Source of the DNA: DASTSN01 sp035760665
Lineage (GTDB): Bacteria > Bacteroidota > Bacteroidia > Chitinophagales > Chitinophagaceae
Assembly: GCA_035760665.1 (NCBI GenBank)
Contig: DASTSN010000093.1
Location: 1 to 64,000, forward strand
Length of the DNA: 64,000 bases
Direction of reading: 5' to 3'
Shown: positions 16,885 to 25,661 of the stretch, one piece after another
Layout of the letters: each line of letters opens with the position of its first letter
Position numbering within the stretch: position 1 is the first letter of the stretch
Translations under genes and position numbers: made by a program
The notes under the pieces: model-generated
Databases searched by the model: none
The model's input: the letters and a program-made list of their open reading frames with translations, nothing else
What the model was told of the DNA's origin: nothing

Positions 16885-18258
16885 TCAGAAGTATATCCAG
16901 TTCAGCAATAGACCCGGGAATACGCCCAGCAGGATGACCAGGCCGGCCAGTACCAGCATGGTCCATTTGAAGGCGGGTGTGACAGCAAGCTCCTGCCGCT
17001 CGCCCTGCCGGAAATACATGGCCTGGATAACCCGGAAATAGTAGAATACACTGACAGCCGCCATCAAGACAGCAAAGATAACCAGCCACAAGTTTTGACC
17101 AGTGAGTACAGCCGCCTTCAGCATATAAAACTTAGAAAGAAATCCTGCCGTCAGCGGAATGCCGGCCAGCGATAATAAAAAGATCGTCGAAGTGGCTGCC
17201 AGTAAAGGATGATGTGTAGCAAAGCCGTTAAACCCGCCAAAGCTGTAGTCTTTCATTTTGGCCAGTACGGCAAACAGACCGATCGTGGCCAGGCTATACG
17301 CAGCCGTATACAGCAATAATCCCTCTTTAGCATCGGAATTCATAGCGTAAACGGCCAGGAGCATAAAACCAGCCTGCGAAATACTGGAATAGGCCAGCAT
17401 TCTTTTGACACTTTGCTGGAAAACAGCTGTTATATTTCCGATTAGTAAAGTTGCCGCCGCTATAATGGCCACCAGGAGTTGCCATTCAGGTTGCAATTTA
17501 CCAAAGGCCTCGTCAAATAAACGGATAAATGCGATGAAGACTGCGGCCTTCACAATGGTAGCCATGAAAGAGGTAAAGACGGTAGGCGCTCCGTCGTAAA
17601 CATCCGGCGTCCAAAAATGAAATGGCGCTGCCGAGGCTTTAAACGACATGGAAAACATCAGTAGCAGCATGCCGGCTACGATTAAGGCAGAAGGTTTGGC
17701 TTCGCCGGCGCCAATTCCGCCGGTGAAAAATGTACCGGCGGCCCCGTAAATGAGGGCAATCCCCATCAGCATCAGCCCCGTTGAAAAGGCGCCCATGAGC
17801 AAGTATTTCAGCGAAGCCTCATTGCTTTTCAGGTTCTTTTTATCGCTGCCGGTGAGGATATACAATGGAATAGAAATGATTTCAATACCCAGGAATAACA
17901 TCAGTAATGATTTGAAGGAAGCAACCAGCGCTACACCGCAAAGAATAAAAAAGATTAATGTAAAATATTCAGCATAATTACTACCTACATTTTCCATATC
18001 CCGGCCGGAAAGCAAGAGGTAAATGAGTGTACTAACAAATGCGATGCTGTCAAATAATAATGCGAAACGGTCAAAGAAGATCATGCCGTGCGAGTTGATA
18101 TGAAACAGAACCACACCGCGCATTTCAAGAATATTTACCAACAGCAAGAGCAGGATACCTGTAACTGCCAGGTAACGAACAGCCGCATTCCGCTTAGCTA
18201 AAAAGCTGCTGAACATCATAATTACACCCCAAAAAGCCGATAATAGTAATGCGTTCAT
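16885..18258 (-). CDS. nuoN: NADH-quinone oxidoreductase subunit N
   Basis: A 457-residue antiporter-like membrane subunit of complex I, with about 13-14 hydrophobic helices and the conserved proton-translocation region (FHFWTPDVYDGAPTVFTSFM). It is the last gene of the nuo operon, 12 bp after nuoM. No clear terminator lies in the 58 bp before the MacB-type gene, so read-through is possible. Confidence 0.95.
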   Translation of the reverse strand: MNALLLSAFWGVIMMFSSFLAKRNAAVRYLAVTGILLLLLVNILEMRGVVLFHINSHGMIFFDRFALLFDSIAFVSTLIYLLLSGRDMENVGSNYAEYFTLIFFILCGVALVASFKSLLMLFLGIEIISIPLYILTGSDKKNLKSNEASLKYLLMGAFSTGLMLMGIALIYGAAGTFFTGGIGAGEAKPSALIVAGMLLLMFSMSFKASAAPFHFWTPDVYDGAPTVFTSFMATIVKAAVFIAFIRLFDEAFGKLQPEWQLLVAIIAAATLLIGNITAVFQQSVKRMLAYSSISQAGFMLLAVYAMNSDAKEGLLLYTAAYSLATIGLFAVLAKMKDYSFGGFNGFATHHPLLAATSTIFLLSLAGIPLTAGFLSKFYMLKAAVLTGQNLWLVIFAVLMAAVSVFYYFRVIQAMYFRQGERQELAVTPAFKWTMLVLAGLVILLGVFPGLLLNWIYF

Positions 18259-18270
18259 AATCCCTATCTG

Positions 18271-19749
18271 TTAATGCCTGGTCATTAAATGTAAAACATC
18301 TGATTTGCTGATAATGGTATCAACAATGTCATTGGTAATTTTAAACACGGGCGCCGGATATACGCCAATCATCAGGATCAGCACTACAATAACGGACAGC
18401 ACCAGCTTTTCATTCCACCGGATATCGGTAGCATTGGCTGTCAGTGCCGATGTGTTTCCGTAAAACACTTTTCGGATCATATTCAGTGTATACACTGCAG
18501 CCAATATGATACTGATCAAACCAACCACAGCAAATACAATATTATACTTTGTGATGCCGGAGGAGAAGATACCGCTGAACATCAGGAATTCGCCGATAAA
18601 TCCGTTGGTCAGTGGCAGGGCTATATTAGCCAGGGCAATGATTACCAGCAAAATGGCCAAAGCAGGGGCTTTTTGCGCCAGGCCGCCCAGTTCCGATAAC
18701 TTTCTGGTACCATAACGCCGTTCGATGATATCAATCACAATCCACAACCCGATGATATTGATGCCGTGATTGAACAGCTGAATCATGACACCCTGCATGC
18801 CCGTTTTTGTTTCTGCAAAAATGGCTGCGCACATCAGCCCGATGTGGGCGATGGAAGAATAAGCCACCAGCCGCTTCAGATCATCCTGCTGAATGGCCAG
18901 CAACGATGCGTAGATCATCCCCGCCACAGATAGCGTCATTACCACATCGCCCCAGGAAAAGGATGCTATGGGCAGCACGGGCAGTAACCAGCGCAATACT
19001 CCGTAAACCCCCATCTTTACCATGACGGCACTCAATACCATTGTTACAGCAGTAGGCGATTGCTCATAGGTATCAGGCTGCCAGGTGTGTAAGGGAAATA
19101 CCGGCATTTTAATGGCAAAAGCAATAAAGAACAACCAGAATACCCACATTTGCTGCTGGTTGCTGAGATGCAGATTATAAAAAGCGTTTATGTCAAATGA
19201 ATGATCTGGTGTTTGAACAAAGAGGTAAATGATGCCGATGAGCATCAGCAGCGATCCGACAAAAGTGTAAATGAAAAACTTGAACGTAACCTGGATTCTT
19301 TTTTCCCCACCCCACTGCGAACACAGGAAATAGACGGGGATCAGTGCCAGTTCCCAGAAAAAGTAAAACAACAGGGCATCCATGGCAAGGAATACACCCA
19401 TCAGGCCGGCCTGCGCCAGCAGCATCAGGGCAAAAAAACGGTTCGCCTGCTGGTAAGTATTATTCCAGGTGGCCAGGAATATCACAGGAAATGTAAGCGC
19501 TGTGAGGAAGCAAAGCAACTGACCTAAACCATCCAACTTAACCGAAAAGCTACTGCCCAGACTGCCCAGCCATTGCGCATGAAAAGCCAGGCTGCCAGAC
19601 TTACTGTCTGCCACAAGCCCCGTCACAGCTACGGCCAACGTAACGATCGATGTAAACAATGCCCACGAGCGGACTGATTTTTCATTCCTGATAAAGAATG
19701 AAAGCAATCCGGCCACCAGCGGAACGACTATTAGTAAAACTGGAATCAT
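18271..19749 (-). CDS. nuoM: NADH-quinone oxidoreductase subunit M
   Basis: A 492-residue antiporter-like proton-pumping subunit of complex I. Typical segments are FFFWELALIPVYFL with the key Glu, FPLHTWQPDTYEQSPTAVTM and YSSIAHIGLM. It sits between nuoL (95-bp gap) and nuoN (12-bp gap). A small hairpin GTCTC-N4-GAGAC (19758-19771) precedes its start codon. Confidence 0.96.
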   Translation of the reverse strand: MIPVLLIVVPLVAGLLSFFIRNEKSVRSWALFTSIVTLAVAVTGLVADSKSGSLAFHAQWLGSLGSSFSVKLDGLGQLLCFLTALTFPVIFLATWNNTYQQANRFFALMLLAQAGLMGVFLAMDALLFYFFWELALIPVYFLCSQWGGEKRIQVTFKFFIYTFVGSLLMLIGIIYLFVQTPDHSFDINAFYNLHLSNQQQMWVFWLFFIAFAIKMPVFPLHTWQPDTYEQSPTAVTMVLSAVMVKMGVYGVLRWLLPVLPIASFSWGDVVMTLSVAGMIYASLLAIQQDDLKRLVAYSSIAHIGLMCAAIFAETKTGMQGVMIQLFNHGINIIGLWIVIDIIERRYGTRKLSELGGLAQKAPALAILLVIIALANIALPLTNGFIGEFLMFSGIFSSGITKYNIVFAVVGLISIILAAVYTLNMIRKVFYGNTSALTANATDIRWNEKLVLSVIVVLILMIGVYPAPVFKITNDIVDTIISKSDVLHLMTRH

Positions 19750-19844
19750 AAATCCCTGTCTCCGGAGAGACTATTTTTTGTTATCAATATATCTGTCCTT
19801 TCTAGTGCAACCCTTACCGGTACTGCACGAAACCAGTTACCCGG

Positions 19845-21731
19845 TTATTTTCTTAAAAAAAACTGCAATACAAAAAACAGCAGCATGCTGACTACCATCA
19901 GCAAGACGTAACTGCCAACCTGCCCGCTTTGCAGCAAGCGCAGCTGGCGGCTGCTGTACTGCACTACCCTGCCTACCCCGTTCACCAGCCAGTCGATGAC
20001 CGAGCCTTCGAATACCTGGTTGAAAAAAGCACCCAGTTTGTTCAGTGGATTTACGATAACGGCATCATAGAGCTCATCCACGTACCATTTGTTTTCCAGC
20101 ACTTTTCCAAGCCCTGTGGCTTCTTTGGGCTGGTAGTTTCTAAATTTCACCCAGGCATAAATAATGCTGATTATTACCAATACCGTGGAAAGCCCCATTA
20201 GTAATAACTCTGTTGAATGCGAAACCGTTTGTTCACCTGTTACCGGTATAACCGGTTTCAGGAATGCAGTGAGCCGGTCGCCGCCTTTCATCAATACTTC
20301 GGGAATACCTACCAATCCGCCAATGACTGAAAGGATGGCAAGTACTATTAACGGGAGCGTCATTGCTGCCGGACTTTCATGCAGGTGGTGCTGCTGCTCA
20401 TCGGTGCCGCGAAACTGACCGGTGAATGTGATAAACAGCAGCCGGAACATATAAAAGGCCGTTAACATGGCGGTAAACAAGCCAATGCCATATAACACCG
20501 GGTTCTTTTCAAACGCACTCAGCAGAATCGCATCTTTTGAAAAGAAACCTGAAAAAGGCGGTAAACCAGCAATGGCAATACAGCCAATGAGAAATGTGAT
20601 ATAGGTGATTTTTAATTTACCGCTTAGGCCCCCCATTTTCCGGATATCCTGTTCGCCTCCCATGGCGTGGATTACACTACCACTGCCAAGGAACAGCAGA
20701 GCCTTGAAAAAAGCGTGTGTCATTACATGAAACACGGCGGCCACATAGGCCCCGGAACCAAGTGCCAGGAACATGTAACCCAGCTGGCTTACTGTTGAGT
20801 AGGCCAGCACTTTTTTAATATCATTTTGTTTCAGCGCAATGGTAGCTGCAAAAAATGCGGTTGCCACGCCGATAATGGCCACAACGTTTTGCGTTACATG
20901 CGACATAGAGTATAAAACATTACTCCGCGCAATCATGTAAATACCGGCGGTGACCATGGTAGCCGCATGGATCAGGGCCGATACCGGGGTGGGACCCGCC
21001 ATTGCATCGGGCAACCAGGTATACAGGGGAATCTGCGCACTTTTACCGGTGGCCCCAACAAATAAAAGTAATGTAATGGCTGTTATATCGGTACTACTGA
21101 GGTTGCCTGCACCGGCAAACACCTCTCCATAGGAAACCGTTCCCAGTTTGGCGAGGAGCCAAAAAACGGCCAGCAAAAATCCAAGATCACCAATGCGGTT
21201 CATCACAAAAGCTTTCGTAGCGGCCTTGTTGTATTCTGTGTTTTTAAACCAATAACCAATCAGCAGGTACGAACACAAGCCAACACCCTCCCAACCGATG
21301 AACATGATGACATAGTTGGCGCCCATGACCAGCAGCAACATAGAAAACACAAAGAGATTGAGGTAGGAAAAATACCGGCCAAAGTGTTCGCTACTTTCTT
21401 CGTGCATGTAAGACACCGAGTACACATGTATCAGGAATCCCACACCGGTGATGATTAAGAGAAAGATAGAAGACAACTGATCCAGCTGGAAGGCAAAGGG
21501 AATTTGCAAACTGCCGATACTGATAAAATCGAAATAGTTTGCCACATAACTATTCCCGTTTTTTACCTGCAGAAATATCCATACACTGACGACAAAAGAG
21601 GCCAGGACAGCACCACTACCCAGAATACCAACCAGTGATTTGGACAAAAATTTTCTTCCAAGTCCGTTGATCAGAAAACCCAGTAACGGAAAAAAAGGAA
21701 CGAGCCAGGCTATATGTAAAGCATTCTGCAT
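19845..21731 (-). CDS. nuoL: NADH-quinone oxidoreductase subunit L
   Basis: A 628-residue complex I subunit, the distal antiporter-like module with its long lateral helix. Conserved segments are GWEGVGLCSYLLIGYWF, LPDAMAGPTPVSALIHAATM and YSTVSQLGYMFLALG. The C-terminal part (about 500-628) carries the lateral helix and terminal membrane anchor. The gene follows nuoK by 19 bp. Confidence 0.96.
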   Translation of the reverse strand: MQNALHIAWLVPFFPLLGFLINGLGRKFLSKSLVGILGSGAVLASFVVSVWIFLQVKNGNSYVANYFDFISIGSLQIPFAFQLDQLSSIFLLIITGVGFLIHVYSVSYMHEESSEHFGRYFSYLNLFVFSMLLLVMGANYVIMFIGWEGVGLCSYLLIGYWFKNTEYNKAATKAFVMNRIGDLGFLLAVFWLLAKLGTVSYGEVFAGAGNLSSTDITAITLLLFVGATGKSAQIPLYTWLPDAMAGPTPVSALIHAATMVTAGIYMIARSNVLYSMSHVTQNVVAIIGVATAFFAATIALKQNDIKKVLAYSTVSQLGYMFLALGSGAYVAAVFHVMTHAFFKALLFLGSGSVIHAMGGEQDIRKMGGLSGKLKITYITFLIGCIAIAGLPPFSGFFSKDAILLSAFEKNPVLYGIGLFTAMLTAFYMFRLLFITFTGQFRGTDEQQHHLHESPAAMTLPLIVLAILSVIGGLVGIPEVLMKGGDRLTAFLKPVIPVTGEQTVSHSTELLLMGLSTVLVIISIIYAWVKFRNYQPKEATGLGKVLENKWYVDELYDAVIVNPLNKLGAFFNQVFEGSVIDWLVNGVGRVVQYSSRQLRLLQSGQVGSYVLLMVVSMLLFFVLQFFLRK

Positions 21732-21750
21732 AATCTTCTTTATTCCAGTA

Positions 21751-22080
21751 TCAATGTTTTAACCGATTCAAAAAGTTCACATCTACGGAGTGGATATTGC
21801 GGTACATCATAACAATAATGGCCAGGCCCACACTGACTTCTGCCGCTGCCACCACCATGATAAAAAACACCATAATCTGCCCGTCGCTTCCAGCCAGAGG
21901 ATTTGTGGCAGCAGCAGCCACGTGGTGCATTTTGGAAAAAGCCACCAGCAATAAATTCACGGCATTCAGCATCAGCTCGATGCACATGAATATGATAATG
22001 GCATTCCGGCGTGTAAGCACACCTACAATACCAATGACAAACAGGGCAATGGACAGAAATATGTAATAATTGATTGGCAT
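21751..22080 (-). CDS. nuoK: NADH-quinone oxidoreductase subunit K
   Basis: A 109-residue subunit with three membrane helices. The membrane glutamates needed for proton transfer are visible in MCIELMLNAVNLLLVAF and VVAAAEVSVGLAIIVMMYR. In the 105-bp gap upstream, between nuoJ and nuoK, there are two small hairpins: ATCCC-N4-GGGAT (22098-22111) and GGGCTG-N4-CAGCCC (22153-22168). Confidence 0.95.
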   Translation of the reverse strand: MPINYYIFLSIALFVIGIVGVLTRRNAIIIFMCIELMLNAVNLLLVAFSKMHHVAAAATNPLAGSDGQIMVFFIMVVAAAEVSVGLAIIVMMYRNIHSVDVNFLNRLKH

Positions 22081-22185
22081 ATGTTTGTCTCCCTAAAATC
22101 CCCTGCGGGATGATTATTTTCTAATGATCGTTTTCTTTTTTATTTCCCGAAGGGGCTGCCAGCAGCCCGCCTGCGGAACATCTGC

Positions 22186-22683
22186 TTATTTCTTCCCAAT
22201 CACCACGGCGCCCACCATGGCACTTAAAAACAAAATACTGCTGATTTCAAACGGAACCACATAATCGCTGAACAGCACTTTGCCCAGACTTTGAATCAAA
22301 CCAATAGAGCCTTCATTCACCTGGGCCACCTGCGTTTTGATTTCAGTATTCTTCAACGCGGCCACCAGCACCAGCAAGAGGCAGCCGCCCGCTACCGCAC
22401 CGGCCAGTTTCAGCCATTTATTTTTTTGCGGTTCTGTATCCCTGTTCAGGTTCATCAGCATGATGACAAAGAGAAACAACACCATGATAGCGCCGGCGTA
22501 AACGATGATGTTGACGATGGCAAGAAACTGCGCATTGAGTAAAATATAATGCCCTGATATGGCAAAAAAAGTAACGATCAGCCACAATACACTGTACACG
22601 GGATTTTTGCTGGTGGTGACCATCAAGGCACTGAACAGGGCCAGTACAGAAAGGAACCAAAATAACAAATGTGTAATACTCAT
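22186..22683 (-). CDS. nuoJ: NADH-quinone oxidoreductase subunit J
   Basis: A 165-residue, five-helix membrane subunit of complex I. The conserved NIIVYAGAIMVLFLFVIMLM helix with its central pi-bulge region is present. It lies 98 bp downstream of nuoI and 105 bp upstream of nuoK. Confidence 0.94.
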   Translation of the reverse strand: MSITHLLFWFLSVLALFSALMVTTSKNPVYSVLWLIVTFFAISGHYILLNAQFLAIVNIIVYAGAIMVLFLFVIMLMNLNRDTEPQKNKWLKLAGAVAGGCLLLVLVAALKNTEIKTQVAQVNEGSIGLIQSLGKVLFSDYVVPFEISSILFLSAMVGAVVIGKK

Positions 22684-22781
22684 TTCTCTTAAGCTATTAG
22701 AACGGGTGGCACTTTATGCCGTTATTCCCGAGCCTTTCAATTAGTTATCAAATCATCCGGTCAGCACTTCCCGGTCTTTTT

Positions 22782-23324
22782 TTAATTGTTTTCCTTTTTT
22801 CTTTCGCCCAGCGCTTTCTGGTAAGCTTCCGGTTCTTTTTTCGGATCCGGGATCAGTAAATCCTGTTTTTTATAAATAAATCCCTTTCTTCCATAATTGG
22901 CCGGCGCAAATGTTTGTGATAAATAAATGGCATCCTTGGGACAGGCTTCTTCGCACAGCCCGCAGAATATGCAGCGCAGCATATTAATTTCATACTTGGC
23001 TGCATACTTTTCTTCCCTGTACAATTGCTCTTCGCCGGGCAGTCGTTCCGCCGCTTCCATGGTGATCGCTTCTGCCGGGCAGGCCACGGCGCATAAGCCA
23101 CAGGCCGTGCAGCGTTCCCGTCCTTCCTCATCCCGGTTCAGCACATGAAGGCCCCGGAAAACCTGGGAAAAGGGACGCTTTTCTTCAGGGTATTTTATGG
23201 TTGCTTTTTTCTTAAAAAAATGGCTCATGGTAATGCCCATCCCTTTCAGCACGGCGGGCAGGTACATTTTTTCCCACACATTCATGGGCCTGCGGTCAAC
23301 CGGTTTTGCTCTTTGTGTTAACAT
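22782..23324 (-). CDS. nuoI: NADH-quinone oxidoreductase subunit I (2x 4Fe-4S ferredoxin)
   Basis: A 180-residue subunit that carries clusters N6a and N6b near the membrane arm. The two motifs are CTACGLCAVACP and CIFCGLCEEACP. The start at 23324 is the one used here; MNVWEKMYLP, 13 codons later, is an alternative. A good promoter lies directly upstream (23360-23389), so nuoI-N may be expressed separately from nuoA-H. Confidence 0.95.
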   Translation of the reverse strand: MLTQRAKPVDRRPMNVWEKMYLPAVLKGMGITMSHFFKKKATIKYPEEKRPFSQVFRGLHVLNRDEEGRERCTACGLCAVACPAEAITMEAAERLPGEEQLYREEKYAAKYEINMLRCIFCGLCEEACPKDAIYLSQTFAPANYGRKGFIYKKQDLLIPDPKKEPEAYQKALGERKKENN

Positions 23325-23359
23325 CTTTTCACTTTTGGCGAAGCCATTTAAAATTTTCG

Positions 23360-23389
23360 CAAATATATTTTATGTCACCCACTACACAA
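23360..23389 (-). promoter_or_regulatory. Internal promoter of the nuo operon, before nuoI
   Basis: On the minus strand TATATTTG (23360-23367) matches TAnnTTTG, with TTG at 23387-23389 exactly 19 bp upstream. It lies in the 116-bp gap between nuoH and nuoI, with a predicted leader of about 31 nt. Confidence 0.65.
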
Positions 23390-23440
23390 TTTCTATTTTC
23401 AGCGGTCTTGCCGGGTTCAGCAATCAATCGCTGCGGCAGT

Positions 23441-24499
23441 TTATTTTTTTAAAATTAACATGACTACAGCCGTAATAATCATGTTAATCAGGGATAAAGG
23501 AATTAATCCTTTCCAGCCCAGGTTCATCAACTGGTCGTAACGGAAACGCGGGATTGTCCAGCGTATCCACATAAACAGGAATACAAAAAAGAACGCTTTC
23601 AGCATCAGCACACAGAAACCAATGACAGCAAGCAGGTTTTGCGATAACCCCCAACCGGCCTCATTCACAAAGGGTATATCATAGCCGCCAAAAAACAATG
23701 TTGACATCACCACGCCGCTGATGAACATATTGATGTATTCGGCAAATAAATAAAATCCAAGTTTCATTGACGAATATTCCTGGTGATACCCGAAGTTCAG
23801 TTCGTTTTCTGCCTCGGGCAGGTCAAAGGGTGTGCGGTTACATTCTGCCAAGGCGCATACGAAAAAGATCAGGAACCCAAGCGGCTGATAAATAATATGC
23901 CAGCCATGTTCCAGCTGGTTTTGCACAATCACGCTCATTTGGAGGGAGCCGGTCAGCATCAGCACGGCAATCAGGGCCATCCCCATTGCCAGCTCGTAAG
24001 AAATCATTTGCGAAGCGCCGCGGATAGCAGCCAGCAGCGAAAATTTATTATTGGATGCCCAGCCTCCGATCATAATGCCATACACGCCCAGGCTGACAAC
24101 ACCAAATATGTAAAGAATACCGATATTGATATCGGCAACTTGCAACGGCACATCCTTGCCGAATAAATGCAAAGGCGTACTCCAGGGGATGACGGCACTC
24201 GTCAGCAAGGCCGTAATCATGGCGAGCGAAGGCCCAAGGATGAAAAGAAATTTAGAGGATGTGAGCGGAATGATTTCCTCTTTAAAAAATAATTTTCCAC
24301 CATCGGCGAGGGGTTGCAGCAAGCCAAAGGGGCCGGCACGGTTGGGGCCTATCCTGTCCTGCAGGAAAGCGGCCACTTTTCTTTCTGCGTAGGTGGCATA
24401 CATGGCTACTACCATGGACAGGCTTACAATGAGGCCTACCAATAAAAATTTCTCCAGGATTAACCACCAGTCTGCTGCCAGTAAAAACATATTACTCAT
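23441..24499 (-). CDS. nuoH: NADH-quinone oxidoreductase subunit H
   Basis: A 352-residue, eight-helix subunit that forms the quinone cavity at the junction of the arms. Conserved segments are ERKVAAFLQDRIGPNRAGPF, the charged loop AECNRTPFDLPEAENEL and the end WIRWTIPRFRYDQLMNLGWK. It follows nuoG by 18 bp. Confidence 0.96.
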   Translation of the reverse strand: MSNMFLLAADWWLILEKFLLVGLIVSLSMVVAMYATYAERKVAAFLQDRIGPNRAGPFGLLQPLADGGKLFFKEEIIPLTSSKFLFILGPSLAMITALLTSAVIPWSTPLHLFGKDVPLQVADINIGILYIFGVVSLGVYGIMIGGWASNNKFSLLAAIRGASQMISYELAMGMALIAVLMLTGSLQMSVIVQNQLEHGWHIIYQPLGFLIFFVCALAECNRTPFDLPEAENELNFGYHQEYSSMKLGFYLFAEYINMFISGVVMSTLFFGGYDIPFVNEAGWGLSQNLLAVIGFCVLMLKAFFFVFLFMWIRWTIPRFRYDQLMNLGWKGLIPLSLINMIITAVVMLILKK

Positions 24500-24517
24500 G
24501 CTAATGATGAAAATTAT

Positions 24518-25618
24518 TTACGCTTTATTTTCTTCTTTTTTGTTTTCAAAAACCTTGCTGGTTGCAGGCCCGGGCAACGCACCCAGGTCAATTGACGGAT
24601 CATTTACCTCGCTAATACTATGGATATCCATCAATAATTTGGGTTTTCTGCCGCCCATCACTTCGGCAATTGTCTCGTGTGGTTTCTTTACACCAACATA
24701 GTGATTGGCCGAAATCACAGAATGACGGTTCACATTGGCCGGCCCTTCGATTACCCAGTCACTTAGTTTCTTTTTTTCAAAACGGCATTCGTTGCAAATC
24801 CAGTCTTCCACTTCGCCCCACTGATCTTTACGGGCAGTTACCCGCAGCACCTCATCGCCGCGCATCCACAAATGCACTTTGCCACAGCATTTGCTACAGC
24901 CACGGTGTGCATCGACGGGCTTTGTAAACCATACACGATTTTTAAAGCGGAATGTTTTATCTGTCAGTGCGCCAACGGGGCATACATCGATTACATTACC
25001 TATAAAATCATTGTCGAGTGCTTTTTCGATATAAGTGGCAATCTCAGCATGATCGCCGCGGTCGAGCACGCCATGGATACGTTTATTGCTCACCTGATCG
25101 GCCACAAATACGCAGCGGTAACAAAGGATACAGCGTGTCATGTGCAGTTGGATGTATGGGCCGAGATCGTGTTTTACAAATTCCCGTTTTTTGAAATCGA
25201 ATCGGCTGCCTTCCACACCATGTTCATAGCTGAGATCCTGCAGGTGGCATTCGCCGGCCTGGTCGCAGACCGGGCAGTCCAGCGGATGATTGATCAGGAG
25301 GAATTCCACCACGCCTTTCCTGGCGTCCAGTACCCGTTCGCTTGTGATATTTTTCACCACCATTCCATCCATCACATTGGTACGACAGGAAGCTACCAGT
25401 TTGGGCATTGGCCGCGGATCAGCGGCGGAACCAGCTGCCACTTCTACCAGACATGTGCGGCATTTACCGCCACTGCCTTTCAGTTTTGTATAGTAACACA
25501 TCGCCGGTGGTGTGACATCGCCGCCGATTTTGCGGGCAGCCTGTAAAATGGTTGTACCCGGCTCCACCTCTACTGTAATGTTATCGATGGTTACTTTAAA
25601 TAGTTTTTGTTCGCTCAT
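24518..25618 (-). CDS. nuoG: NADH-quinone oxidoreductase subunit G, short form
   Basis: A 366-residue NuoG; the enterobacterial form is about 900 residues. Present are the N-terminal 2Fe-2S domain (cysteines in MCYYTKLKGSGGKCRTC), the His-Cys cluster N5 site (HPLDCPVCDQAGECH), further Fe-S cysteines (RCILCYRC, CPVGAL) and a final Fe4S4 segment (RGCSKCCGKVHLW to ICNEC). The molybdopterin-like C-terminal domain is absent. The gene ends cleanly and is followed by nuoH at 18 bp, so it is not a frameshift but a lineage form. Confidence 0.92.
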   Translation of the reverse strand: MSEQKLFKVTIDNITVEVEPGTTILQAARKIGGDVTPPAMCYYTKLKGSGGKCRTCLVEVAAGSAADPRPMPKLVASCRTNVMDGMVVKNITSERVLDARKGVVEFLLINHPLDCPVCDQAGECHLQDLSYEHGVEGSRFDFKKREFVKHDLGPYIQLHMTRCILCYRCVFVADQVSNKRIHGVLDRGDHAEIATYIEKALDNDFIGNVIDVCPVGALTDKTFRFKNRVWFTKPVDAHRGCSKCCGKVHLWMRGDEVLRVTARKDQWGEVEDWICNECRFEKKKLSDWVIEGPANVNRHSVISANHYVGVKKPHETIAEVMGGRKPKLLMDIHSISEVNDPSIDLGALPGPATSKVFENKKEENKA

Positions 25619-25661
25619 ATCGCAACCCCCACGGGGGCTTTTGGATTTTTTATAATATTCT

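Noticed and set aside
24872..25546. 224-codon open frame opposite nuoG
   Set aside because: Antisense to Fe-S cysteine motifs of NuoG; no plausible product.
24518..25618. Short nuoG as a frameshifted pseudogene
   Set aside because: The gene ends cleanly, nuoH begins 18 bp later, and no remnant of the missing domain lies in the gap.
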